A stretch of DNA of 24,382 bases from CAZKYP01 sp964556885 (lineage in GTDB: Bacteria; Planctomycetota; Phycisphaerae; Sedimentisphaerales; Anaerobacaceae), in the NCBI GenBank assembly GCA_964556885.1, contig CAZKYP010000025.1, positions 1 through 24,382 on the forward strand. The letters run 5' to 3'. The position numbers and the translations under genes were made by a program. The notes below the pieces were generated by a model. That model was given only the letters and a program-made list of their open reading frames with translations. It did no database searches and was not told the origin of the DNA. This document shows, piece after piece, positions 1-7,623 of the stretch. Numbering within the stretch: position 1 is the stretch's first letter; each line of letters starts with the position of its first letter.

Positions 1-1
1 G

Positions 2-70
2 CTGCGGGTAACGGAAATCTACGGCCAGAACGAAGATGAACATTTCACGGAAAATATTAATTCAGAATGA
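2..70 (+). CDS. C-terminal tail of an unknown upstream gene (partial)
   Basis: The frame starting at base 2 is open for 22 codons from the window edge and closes with TGA at 68-70, just before the next gene. The visible peptide ends in an acidic tail (QNEDEHFTENINSE). It is too short to assign to a family. I call it a gene end because the other two frames are no better and it fits the tight + strand packing downstream. The gap to the next start codon is 24 bases. Confidence 0.35.
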   Translation: MRVTEIYGQNEDEHFTENINSE

Positions 71-94
71 CATTGAAAATTTGGATACTAAATC

Positions 95-1408
95 ATGCGA
101 AAGAAACTTATTATTTTTGGCATTTTTTTGCTTTTGATCGGCTCAGGTTTGCTTGGGTGGATTCTCGTTGAAAAAAGAGAATATCAAAGAGTGGTTGAAC
201 CGTACAAGCTGAAGTACAGCTCGGAAACCGATGAATATCTCAGGCAATATAATGAATGGCTGCAGTTGCCTTCCGACGAGCGAACCGAATTGCCTCTGGT
301 ATTGGACAAAGATGGAAAGGCCAAAACAGAGGCAGAGCTTAAAAATGAGCAGCAGGAAAGGCTCCTGGCCGATATGGACAAGCTGGCTTCGAGAGAAATG
401 ACTGTATATCCATTTGCAGATGTATTTTATGGTGAAAACTGGGCCGAGCAGGTAATCAAGTATAAAAAACGCAAGGAGATGAACGAATTTATTCTTACAA
501 GTTCAATCGTATGTGCCTCTATGGGTGCGGCAATTGTAGGCTGGTATTTGTTAATGTGGATTGCCCGTTTTCTTATTAAAATGTTTTCCAGCATCACAAT
601 ATTTGTCTCTATCATTTTTGAGTATCTCAAACCGAAACAGCATCGATCCGAGGAGCAATTGGAAATTCTTAACAGTCCGGATATGCATACTCTGATTACC
701 GGTATCGAATCAAAAACAAAACCGAGTGAAACTCTATCAATAAAGAATGAATCTTCTTCAAATCTTAAGGATCAAAAACAAACGGACGAACCTGTTGGAG
801 CTCAGCCGGTTAAAAGTGCCCAAGATTCCGGGAGCTGTGCAAAAAACAAACCGTCTCAGAAATCGAAAAACCAGGATACGAACAAGAAAGAAGAGACCGT
901 TGCTCCTATCGTTAGAAGAAAAGAAAATCCAGAGTTTTTCGAAGAGGCTAATCCCCTCGATAATACTCTCGAAGAATTATCTCAGCAGGTTTCTGCGATT
1001 CGTGAATATACAGCTTTCCAGCAGAACAGGCTTGAGAAGCTTCAGGACGGCTATGACTGGAACATTATCAGGAATTTTTGCCTGCGAATCATCCGCTGTA
1101 TCGATAATCTTGATGTTCGAATCAGCCGCATGGCCAAAGGCGATAACGGAGCGGTACATCTGAAGGAAGTAAAAGATGAATTGATATTCGCCCTTGAATC
1201 AAGCGGCATAGAACAGTTTGAGCCGGAGATAAACAGCGACTATAGAGGGCAGGAGAAATACGCCGAAGCGGTTAAAAACAGGCAATCCTGCAATGATGCG
1301 AAGAAATCGGGAAAGATCGCAAAAGTCCTCAGGCCGGGTTATCATTATTTTATTAACGATCAGACAGTGAAAGTGATACGTCCGGCCCAGGTAAAACTAT
1401 TTGCCTGA
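95..1408 (+). CDS. Membrane-anchored protein with C-terminal divergent GrpE domain
   Basis: The 437-residue protein has a signal-anchor helix at about 4-24 and a hydrophobic region at about 131-176 (one or two helices). A charged, low-complexity linker follows at about 195-285, then a C-terminal helical and beta domain. A coiled coil starting near residue 290 leads into 'IIRCIDNLDVRI', which resembles the GrpE 'LLPVLDNLERAL' helix. The end, 'GKIAKVLRPGYHY' followed by 'VKVIRPAQVKL', matches the GrpE C-terminal beta-wing pattern (GTVVEVLQKGY...RVLRPAKVKV). GrpE is the nucleotide exchange factor of Hsp70 and is normally soluble and about 190 residues long, so the membrane anchor and linker are unusual. 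The Hsp70 gene directly downstream supports the call. By inference it tethers and recharges that Hsp70 at the membrane. The start ATG has only a weak ribosome site. The GrpE assignment rests on motif resemblance. Confidence 0.72.
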   Translation: MRKKLIIFGIFLLLIGSGLLGWILVEKREYQRVVEPYKLKYSSETDEYLRQYNEWLQLPSDERTELPLVLDKDGKAKTEAELKNEQQERLLADMDKLASREMTVYPFADVFYGENWAEQVIKYKKRKEMNEFILTSSIVCASMGAAIVGWYLLMWIARFLIKMFSSITIFVSIIFEYLKPKQHRSEEQLEILNSPDMHTLITGIESKTKPSETLSIKNESSSNLKDQKQTDEPVGAQPVKSAQDSGSCAKNKPSQKSKNQDTNKKEETVAPIVRRKENPEFFEEANPLDNTLEELSQQVSAIREYTAFQQNRLEKLQDGYDWNIIRNFCLRIIRCIDNLDVRISRMAKGDNGAVHLKEVKDELIFALESSGIEQFEPEINSDYRGQEKYAEAVKNRQSCNDAKKSGKIAKVLRPGYHYFINDQTVKVIRPAQVKLFA

Positions 1409-1422
1409 GAACCGGATTCTTT

Positions 1423-1450
1423 TTTAAGGCTTTTAAGATAAAACCTTAAA
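1423..1450 (+). other. AT-rich inverted repeat between grpE-like and hsp70-like genes
   Basis: TTTAAGG, a bulged C and TTTT at 1423-1434 pair with AAAA and CCTTAAA at 1440-1450 around a five-base loop (AAGAT), giving an 11 bp stem with one bulge. It lies 15 bases after the stop of the GrpE-like gene and about 36 bases before the Hsp70 ribosome site. No U-run follows on the + strand, so a standard intrinsic terminator is doubtful. It may instead be an RNA processing or stability element that sets different levels of the two proteins. Confidence 0.45.
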
Positions 1451-1486
1451 TGGATTAGAACTCGAGCGACAACTTGTGAGTGAATG

Positions 1487-1494
1487 AGGAGGTG
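1487..1494 (+). promoter_or_regulatory. Strong Shine-Dalgarno AGGAGGTG that decides the Hsp70 start
   Basis: AGGAGGTG ends four bases before ATG 1499. The upstream in-frame ATG at 1484 overlaps this site and would add five residues (MRRCC) ahead of the conserved Hsp70 N-terminus, so 1499 is preferred. Confidence 0.75.
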
Positions 1495-1498
1495 TTGC

Positions 1499-3058
1499 AT
1501 GAATAATATAGTGGGAATCGACCTCGGCACGACATTTTCCGCGCTGGCGGTTCTCAACGCCGTCGGCAGACCGGAAATAATCCCCAATGCCGACGGGGAA
1601 AGACTTACGCCGTCGGCAATCTTTTTCGACGAAGAAAATGCTGAAATAATAAGAGTCGGCATCGAAGCGATTAATTCGCGTCTTCTGAACGCGGAAAGGT
1701 CGGTCCGCTGGATAAAACGCTATATGGGAGATGCCAACTATCGAAAACACATCGATTCAAAAGACTATACGCCGGTGGAATTATCATCATTAATTCTAAA
1801 AAAACTAAAGCAGGACTGCTCGATTGAGCACGGTGAGATTCACGATGCGGTCATATCTGTTCCGGCCCATTTCGATGAATTCCGCAGGAAAGCCACGATG
1901 GATGCTGGTAATCTGGCCAGCCTGAATGTTATAGGCATTGTCAACGAGCCTGTAGCGGCCGCACTATATTATGCAACCACGCAGCAAATCAACGGCAAAG
2001 TCCTTGTATATGACCTCGGCGGCGGAACCTTTGATGTGACTATATTGAATGTAAAAGGCCAGAATATGGATATTATCTGTTCGCAGGGCGACCATGCACT
2101 CGGCGGAATTGACTTCGACCGAAAGGTACTTGAAATTCTTGAACAGAACTACAAAGATAAATTCGGAGTCGAACTTATTGCTACGGAAGAAGACCGGGCG
2201 AAATACGAAGACGAGGCCGAAGATGTTAAGAAGACCTTATCGCGACGTCCTGTTGCAAAGAAGATACTTTACGGCCCGGCGGGCAATATGAAAGTGGAAA
2301 TAACAAGAGAAATTTTCGAGCAGGCTATATCCCCGCTGATGGACAGGGCGGATATTCTTGTGGAAGTGGCTCTCGAAGAAGCGAGCGTTGAACCTTCGGG
2401 AATTAAAAAGATTTTATTGGTCGGCGGCAGCACACGGATTCCGCTGGCCCGGCAGCGTCTTGAAAAATTGTTCGGATTTGTGCCGGAGAATTCAGTTAAT
2501 GTCGATGAATGCGTTGCGCTCGGAGCCGCAGTACATGCAGGATTAACAATGCTCAGGGAAAGACCGGGCGATGTTTCTCCAGGAATTGCCAGCGGCCTGA
2601 AGGGTATTAATCTGACCGATGTTTGCAATCACAGTTACGGTACGATATGCGCCCCTATCGACAAGGAAACCGGTAGGCGTGTAATTGAAAATCGAATCAT
2701 CCTGCAGAAAAACACGCCGCTGCCGTGTGAGGCGTCGCAGATGTTTTATACACTTACTGAAGGTCAGAAACAACTCGAAGTTATTATTACGCAGGGAGAA
2801 GACAGCGATATCACTTATGTGAATAAAATTGCCGAGTATAAATTCGAGCTTCCGCCGGGAAGGCCCGCACGATGTCCTATCAAGGTCACATACAGCTACG
2901 ATGTGAACCAGAGAATGCACTGTAAATTCGAAGACATCCAATCTCACAAGGTTCTTGAAGTTGAGCTCAGTCTGGGGCGGGACGGTAAAATAACTTCAAG
3001 CGACACCGGAAAAAAAGAAGAACAGTTATCTGCGGTCGAGAACACTGTGGTCGAATAA
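1499..3058 (+). CDS. Short Hsp70/DnaK-family chaperone without C-terminal lid
   Basis: This is a 519-residue ATP-dependent chaperone. The actin-like ATPase domain shows phosphate-1 motif GIDLGTT at residue 6, phosphate-2 motif DLGGGTFDV near 172, and adenosine motif LLVGGSTRIP near 306. A beta-sandwich substrate-binding domain follows at about 365-495. The protein then ends in a short polar tail, so the roughly 100-residue helical lid of DnaK (about 640 residues in total) is missing. In this it resembles E. coli HscC (about 556 residues), which works with a dedicated membrane J-protein. The GrpE-like gene upstream and the TerB/J-like gene 9 to 18 bases downstream suggest a dedicated Hsp70 machine rather than housekeeping DnaK. 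The substrate is unknown. The family call is very secure; the specialised role is inferred. Confidence 0.95.
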   Translation: MNNIVGIDLGTTFSALAVLNAVGRPEIIPNADGERLTPSAIFFDEENAEIIRVGIEAINSRLLNAERSVRWIKRYMGDANYRKHIDSKDYTPVELSSLILKKLKQDCSIEHGEIHDAVISVPAHFDEFRRKATMDAGNLASLNVIGIVNEPVAAALYYATTQQINGKVLVYDLGGGTFDVTILNVKGQNMDIICSQGDHALGGIDFDRKVLEILEQNYKDKFGVELIATEEDRAKYEDEAEDVKKTLSRRPVAKKILYGPAGNMKVEITREIFEQAISPLMDRADILVEVALEEASVEPSGIKKILLVGGSTRIPLARQRLEKLFGFVPENSVNVDECVALGAAVHAGLTMLRERPGDVSPGIASGLKGINLTDVCNHSYGTICAPIDKETGRRVIENRIILQKNTPLPCEASQMFYTLTEGQKQLEVIITQGEDSDITYVNKIAEYKFELPPGRPARCPIKVTYSYDVNQRMHCKFEDIQSHKVLEVELSLGRDGKITSSDTGKKEEQLSAVENTVVE

Positions 3059-3076
3059 TCAAATTAAGTGGTTGTA

Positions 3077-4276
3077 ATGATGATCAACGGAGTCCAAAAA
3101 AAGTTTTTAGGAATGTTAAATGACATTGGTTTCAGGTCCCATAGATTTAGACTAAAAGACTCCGATAGCTTTCTCGAATCTCCGGCGCAACCGGATATGA
3201 ATGTTCTCAACAGCCGGATTCAGTTAACGAAACAAAAAAACGATAAAAATATAGATGTTTTTAATGTACAAATATGCGGCTCAATTCATGCTTCGAGTAA
3301 TTCTACCAAGGCTGAAAATACAAAGTTAACAATTTGCATCCTGGATGTAACCGCCGGACAAAATAAATCGCAACCGGTACTGGCTGCCAACAAACAATTG
3401 TCAAATTATGACCGGATCGAATCGTCTGTATTCTGCTACAACACTACCCTTGGCAAACTTATACACAAAGACACAGTCATACCGGACTGGACGGTCGTAG
3501 CTCGGCTGCCTGCCGACTGGCTGATGTTTCCTCGCAGAGGTCAAAGGCGATTGCAGTTCGAGATTAAAGTATTGGCGTCCGATGGTGAGCAGGAGATTGC
3601 CTGCACGCAAAGCAGTTTCATTTATGAAAATGCCAGCATCGGTTATCTGGATGTCCGGGATAATATCGAACGAACTAAGACGCTGACAGTTGCATTGGGA
3701 TTTGCTGTTGGTGCCGCCGACGGCAATTTAAACGACTGTGAGATTGAATTAATTAAGAGATGGGCAAAAGACAATATAATCGAAAATTCCGGTAAATCAT
3801 CGAAAATAGCCGTCAGAAAACTCTATAAAGCACTGGATAAAACCGTCCTTTTCTTTCGAAACGGACATCGACTTAATGTCCAGGCGATTTGCGGTGAAAT
3901 GGCTGAAATTGCACCCGCCGGCCAGCGATATGACATTCTATATCTGTGCTTGAATATAGCCAGGACTAAAGGTACCGTTACCACTGAAGAGTTGAATCTG
4001 CTGAAAGATATGATCAAATGGCTCGACATAAATACCGACAAATCCCGCCTTATGATGCAGAAAGTGCTTCCCGTAGACATTCATGAAGTCATAGATATTG
4101 AAGCCATTCTCGGAATCACTTCGGACATGTGTAAGGAAAAAGCTCGAAAACAGCTAAATAATGAATATCGAAAATGGAATTCACGTGTTACACATTCGAA
4201 TCCGCACATCCAGACACAAGCCGATCAGATGTTACAGCTTATAGCCAAAGCAAGAAGTCAATATATCATAAAATAA
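3077..4276 (+). CDS. DjlA-like protein: beta-rich domain, TerB domain, degenerate J-like C-terminus
   Basis: The protein has about 399 residues from ATG 3077; ATG 3080 and GTG 3068 are also possible, and no strong ribosome site decides. Residues about 1-190 look like an all-beta domain. Residues about 204-328 match the TerB-like helical fold: 'ALGFAVGAADGNLNDCEIEL' is the usual acidic TerB opening and 'ARTKGTVTTEELNLLKDM' a later helix. Residues about 341-398 resemble a J-domain, with 'AILGITSDM' then 'KARKQLNNEYRKW' as helix II and 'QADQMLQLIAKARSQYI' as helix III. The HPD tripeptide that stimulates Hsp70 ATPase is absent from the loop. TerB followed by J is the architecture of E. coli DjlA, a membrane co-chaperone, although no membrane helix is evident here. 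Position after the Hsp70 gene supports a co-chaperone or adaptor role. The TerB call is good; the J-like call is moderate. Confidence 0.7.
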   Translation: MMINGVQKKFLGMLNDIGFRSHRFRLKDSDSFLESPAQPDMNVLNSRIQLTKQKNDKNIDVFNVQICGSIHASSNSTKAENTKLTICILDVTAGQNKSQPVLAANKQLSNYDRIESSVFCYNTTLGKLIHKDTVIPDWTVVARLPADWLMFPRRGQRRLQFEIKVLASDGEQEIACTQSSFIYENASIGYLDVRDNIERTKTLTVALGFAVGAADGNLNDCEIELIKRWAKDNIIENSGKSSKIAVRKLYKALDKTVLFFRNGHRLNVQAICGEMAEIAPAGQRYDILYLCLNIARTKGTVTTEELNLLKDMIKWLDINTDKSRLMMQKVLPVDIHEVIDIEAILGITSDMCKEKARKQLNNEYRKWNSRVTHSNPHIQTQADQMLQLIAKARSQYIIK

Positions 4277-4374
4277 AGCAGTACATCAAAAAAACATCTC
4301 AACTGTAACTTACCCTAAATAAACAACTCAATTCTTTCCCATATTAACAATACCTGACTATAACAAAGGTTCTA

Positions 4375-4403
4375 TTGCCTCCTGACATTTAATAAGTTAT
4401 TAT
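4375..4403 (+). promoter_or_regulatory. Candidate promoter for the 4411 operon, possibly leaderless
   Basis: TTGCCT (4375-4380), a 17-base spacer and TATTAT (4398-4403) form a plausible sigma70-type promoter. The start point would fall at about 4410-4411, on the ATG itself, and no clear Shine-Dalgarno precedes that ATG. The weaker TATAAC at 4359-4364 has no good -35 partner. Confidence 0.35.
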
Positions 4404-4407
4404 CAGG
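4381..4407 (+). other. Inverted repeat just upstream of the propeller start codon
   Basis: CCTGA (4381-4385) pairs with TCAGG (4403-4407), with an inner AATAA/TTATT palindrome. It overlaps the promoter candidate and holds the only weak SD-like AGG before ATG 4411. It could be a repressor operator, or a hairpin that hides the ribosome site if transcription starts upstream. The rest of the 134-base intergenic region 4277-4410 shows nothing I can name. Confidence 0.35.
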
Positions 4408-4410
4408 TTT

Positions 4411-5607
4411 ATGAAAATCGCAAATAATCTACCAATAGTTATCGTTATCCTCGTCCTCTGCGCAATGATTATCGTCGCTTTAACCAAACGCCCTGAATCC
4501 ACCGGTGAAGGACAAGCCCCGATTTCCGTACAAACAAAATTGATGGTAAACGATGGAAACGACTGGCCCATGTTTCGCGGAGAGCAGAGACTCCTTGGCA
4601 GGGCTTCAGGGACATTATCTGATTCACTTGAACTGGTCTGGAAATTCAAAACCGACGGTAGTATCAAATCGTCCCCGGTAATTGTCGGTGACTGTGTTTT
4701 TATCGGCTCATCGGATGCCAATGTTTACTCGATAGATTTGGAATCCGGTCGTCAAATTTGGTCGTACGACACCAACGATGTTGTCGAGGCAACGCCGTGT
4801 GTAGTCAACGGCGTGGTTTTTATCGGTTCATCGAACAATATTCTGTATGCGCTCGATGCAAACAACGGGACGCTTAAATGGCAATATCAGACGGAAGGAA
4901 AAATCCTGGGGGCGGCCAACTGGACTTATTCGCCGGACGGTTCGGGCGTATGGATTCTCGCAGGCAGTTATGATAATATACTTCACTGCGTCGATTCTAA
5001 AAGCGGTGAGGTTATATGGACATACAAAACAAACAATTACATTAATGGCTCCCCGGCAGTCGAGAATAATAAAGCTGTATTCGGCGGCTGCGACGCACTG
5101 ATTCATGTCGTGTCTCTGGCTAACGGCGAAAATTTAACCGAGATTGACAGCGGCTCATTCATTGCGGCTTCTCCTGCGTTTCTCGACGGGCAGGTCTACG
5201 TCGGAAACTATGAAAACGTTTTTATAAAGGTCGATATCGCCACAGACCAAATCGTATGGAAATATACGGGCAGCGATGCACCTTTCTTTTCCTCGCCGGC
5301 CGTCGGCGAAAAAGTTATCGTCATAGGAAGTCGTGATCAATACCTGCATTGCATCGATCGTAATAACGGCACAATGCTCTGGAAGTTTCAGACATTGGGT
5401 GAAGTTGACAGCTCGCCGGTAATCTGCGGCGATAAGGTAGTCGTCGGCTCTGAGGATGGGCGGGTTTATATGGTTCGACTTTCGGATGGAACCAAACTCT
5501 GGTCTTACGAAATCGGCCAGGCTGTCACTTCATCTCCGGCTGTAGCCAAAGGGGCGGTCATCATCGGTTCCGATGACGGATACGTGTACGCATTCGGCGC
5601 CAAATAA
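4411..5607 (+). CDS. Membrane-anchored PQQ-like (BamB-type) beta-propeller protein
   Basis: This 398-residue protein starts with a short positive stretch and one hydrophobic helix (about 8-27), then residues predicted to lie outside the cytoplasm. From about residue 50 it opens with 'DWPMFRGEQRLLG' and continues as repeated blades of the type 'SSPVIVGDCVFIGSSD...VYSIDLESGRQIWSY'. Each blade ends with the Gly-x-x-x-Trp docking pattern of PQQ-repeat propellers. Seven or eight blades are visible. Such propellers in planctomycetes usually lack the catalytic machinery of quinoprotein dehydrogenases and serve as scaffolds or binding proteins, as BamB does. It leads a run with a glycosyltransferase (16-base gap) and an ABC exporter, which suggests an envelope assembly role. 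The fold is certain; the ligand and partner are unknown. Confidence 0.88.
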   Translation: MKIANNLPIVIVILVLCAMIIVALTKRPESTGEGQAPISVQTKLMVNDGNDWPMFRGEQRLLGRASGTLSDSLELVWKFKTDGSIKSSPVIVGDCVFIGSSDANVYSIDLESGRQIWSYDTNDVVEATPCVVNGVVFIGSSNNILYALDANNGTLKWQYQTEGKILGAANWTYSPDGSGVWILAGSYDNILHCVDSKSGEVIWTYKTNNYINGSPAVENNKAVFGGCDALIHVVSLANGENLTEIDSGSFIAASPAFLDGQVYVGNYENVFIKVDIATDQIVWKYTGSDAPFFSSPAVGEKVIVIGSRDQYLHCIDRNNGTMLWKFQTLGEVDSSPVICGDKVVVGSEDGRVYMVRLSDGTKLWSYEIGQAVTSSPAVAKGAVIIGSDDGYVYAFGAK

Positions 5608-5623
5608 CGGATTTAAGGCTTTT

Positions 5624-6916
5624 ATGAGAATCGCACATATTACACCAAGTGCAGGGGGCAGTTTCTATTGTGAAAATTGCCTGCGTGATGCGGCACTGGT
5701 CAAAGCGATGGATAAGCTGGGACACGATCTGCTGACGATTCCACTTTATTTACCTTTGGAAACGGACCAGTATTCAGCCGTCAGCACGGCGCCGATTTTC
5801 TTTGGCGGAATCAATGTATACCTTCAGCAGAAATTCGCCTTTTTTAGAAAAACTCCTCGCTGGTTTGATAAGATTTTGGACTCTCCAACACTTTTAAGCC
5901 TGGTTTCCCGAAAGGCCGGTATGACAAGTGCAAAAGAACTGGGCGAGACGACAATCTCGATGCTGCAGGGAGAACATGGCAAACAGATAAAAGAGCTTCA
6001 CAGGCTCATCGACTGGCTGGATATGCGGGATAACAAGCCCAATATAGTATGCCTGTCGAACGTCCTGTTGGTCGGACTTGTTCAGAGCATAAAACAAAGG
6101 CTTGGTGTGCCGGTTGTGTGCCTGTTGCAGGATGAAGATGGTTTCTTAGACGGCCTGCCGTCACAATATTCCAAACAGGCTTGGCAGACAATATCCGAGC
6201 GAGCCAATGACATCGATATTTTTATTAGCGTGAGCAGGTATTATGCGGATGTTATGCAAAAAAGATTGAATATTGTTCCGGAAAAAATGCACGTTGTATA
6301 TACCGGCATTTTACTCGATGGATTCGAACCGGAACCAGAGCCGCCGCAAACACCTGCCATCGGTTATCTCTCACGGATGTGCCAGGGTAAAGGACTGGAT
6401 ACGCTGATTGAAGCATTTATTATTTTGAAGAATAATTCAAATCTGGGAAGAATAAGGCTTCGCATAACCGGCGGAAAAATGGCCGATGATGAAAAATTCC
6501 TGAAGCAGATTCATAAACGGCTGGATTCTCGCGGTCTGTCTGATGACGTCGAGTTTTTGCACGATTTCGATTTCAATAACAAACATGCCTTCCTGAAGTC
6601 GCTTTCGGTGTTGAGCGTACCGGAAAAACAACCAGTGGCTTATGGATTATATGTGCTTGAAGCCCTTGCGGCCGGGGTGCCTGTTGTTGAGCCTGCTACA
6701 GGGGTGTTTCCGGAATTGCTGGAAATGACAGGTGGGGGGCTTATTTATGAGCCAAATAACGCCGCTAAGCTGGCTGCTGCGTTAGAATCACTGTTACTAA
6801 AGCCGGATTATGCAAAAAAACTTGGAGAACAGGGCAGAAAAGCTGTTTTTGAAAAATTCAATATTGAGCAAACCGCGGCCGAATTAGTGCGTATATACCA
6901 AAGTATTGTGCAGTGA
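5624..6916 (+). CDS. GT4-type (GT-B fold) glycosyltransferase
   Basis: This 430-residue protein probably transfers a sugar from an activated nucleotide donor to a cell-envelope or polysaccharide acceptor in the cytoplasm. The N-terminal Rossmann opening 'MRIAHITPSAGGSFYCENC' has the glycine-rich loop of GT-B enzymes, and the 'CENCLRDAALVKAM' stretch is a hallmark I associate with a planctomycete subgroup. The C-terminal half shows 'IGYLSRMCQGKGLDTLIEAF' at about 245-265 and an E-x-n-E donor-binding region 'EKQPVAYGLYVLEALAAG' near 333-350. ATG 5624 is chosen because the upstream in-frame start at 5573 would overlap the propeller gene and add 17 non-conserved residues. The stop is 18 bases before the ABC ATPase start. 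Donor and acceptor cannot be told from sequence. Confidence 0.88.
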   Translation: MRIAHITPSAGGSFYCENCLRDAALVKAMDKLGHDLLTIPLYLPLETDQYSAVSTAPIFFGGINVYLQQKFAFFRKTPRWFDKILDSPTLLSLVSRKAGMTSAKELGETTISMLQGEHGKQIKELHRLIDWLDMRDNKPNIVCLSNVLLVGLVQSIKQRLGVPVVCLLQDEDGFLDGLPSQYSKQAWQTISERANDIDIFISVSRYYADVMQKRLNIVPEKMHVVYTGILLDGFEPEPEPPQTPAIGYLSRMCQGKGLDTLIEAFIILKNNSNLGRIRLRITGGKMADDEKFLKQIHKRLDSRGLSDDVEFLHDFDFNNKHAFLKSLSVLSVPEKQPVAYGLYVLEALAAGVPVVEPATGVFPELLEMTGGGLIYEPNNAAKLAAALESLLLKPDYAKKLGEQGRKAVFEKFNIEQTAAELVRIYQSIVQ

Positions 6917-6933
6917 TCCATTTAAGGGAAATT

Positions 6934-7623
6934 ATGCTTGAGCTTGTCAATATTGCAAAAAGTTATGAATCACCTGTAAATAAGCAGGGAATTGCTGTTT
7001 TAAAGGACATATCACTGAAACTCGAACAAGCCCAGTCTCTTGTAATTGTAGGGCCATCGGGCAGCGGCAAGAGTACTTTATTAAACATAATCGGGGCCCT
7101 GGATCGTCCGACATCCGGACAGGTGATACTTGATGGCAGGGACCTGGCTGCTCTTCGCGAGGTAGAGCTTGCGGAAGTTCGAAACAGACAAATCGGATTT
7201 GTTTTCCAGATGCATCATCTACTGCCGCAGTGCACGGTGCTGGAGAATGTGTTAATTCCCACACTCGCCGGCAAGAAACACACACCGGAAAAAGAGTTAA
7301 GGGCAAGAGCAAACGACCTGCTGGAACGCGTCGGCTTGACGGATTTCTCACGTTACAGGCCGGGCGAGTTGTCGGGGGGACAGCGGCAGCGGGTAGCGGT
7401 TGTCAGGGCATTGATTAACAAACCCAAATTGCTATTGGCGGACGAACCTACAGGCTCGCTGGATAAAGAAGCTGCAGAAAAAATTGCCGATTTGCTTGTG
7501 GAATTGAACCACAGCGAAAAGGTAACACTTATTGTAGTGACACATTCGGTCGACCTGGCCCGGCGTATCGGGCATGTAATGGAATTGAATAACGGTCTGT
7601 TGAATGACGGGAGCAGCAGATGA
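6934..7623 (+). CDS. ABC transporter ATPase, LolD/MacB class
   Basis: This 229-residue cytoplasmic ATPase powers the permease encoded next to it. Visible motifs are Walker A GPSGSGKST (40-48), Q-loop Gln 92 in 'FVFQMHHLL', signature LSGGQ (146-150), Walker B LLLADE with the catalytic Glu at 171, and the switch His at 204. The 'FVFQ..HLLP..TVLENV' pattern and the size are typical of the LolD/MacB/FtsE branch, whose members act on lipoproteins, peptides or cell-wall factors by mechanotransmission rather than classical transport. The start at ATG 6934 is favoured by AAGGGA at 6924-6929; an in-frame GTG at 6913 overlaps the glycosyltransferase stop. Its stop overlaps the permease start (ATGA). 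Confidence 0.95.
   Translation: MLELVNIAKSYESPVNKQGIAVLKDISLKLEQAQSLVIVGPSGSGKSTLLNIIGALDRPTSGQVILDGRDLAALREVELAEVRNRQIGFVFQMHHLLPQCTVLENVLIPTLAGKKHTPEKELRARANDLLERVGLTDFSRYRPGELSGGQRQRVAVVRALINKPKLLLADEPTGSLDKEAAEKIADLLVELNHSEKVTLIVVTHSVDLARRIGHVMELNNGLLNDGSSR

Noticed and set aside
1423..1450. Intrinsic terminator after the GrpE-like gene
   Set aside because: The stem is AT-rich and no U-run follows, so it is listed as an inverted repeat instead.
1484..1498. Earlier in-frame ATG for the Hsp70 gene
   Set aside because: It overlaps the strong Shine-Dalgarno that serves ATG 1499 and adds non-conserved residues.
3068..4276. Tellurite resistance gene on the basis of the TerB domain
   Set aside because: TerB-like domains occur in many co-chaperone contexts. 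No terC, terD or terZ neighbours are present, and the Hsp70 linkage points to a chaperone role.
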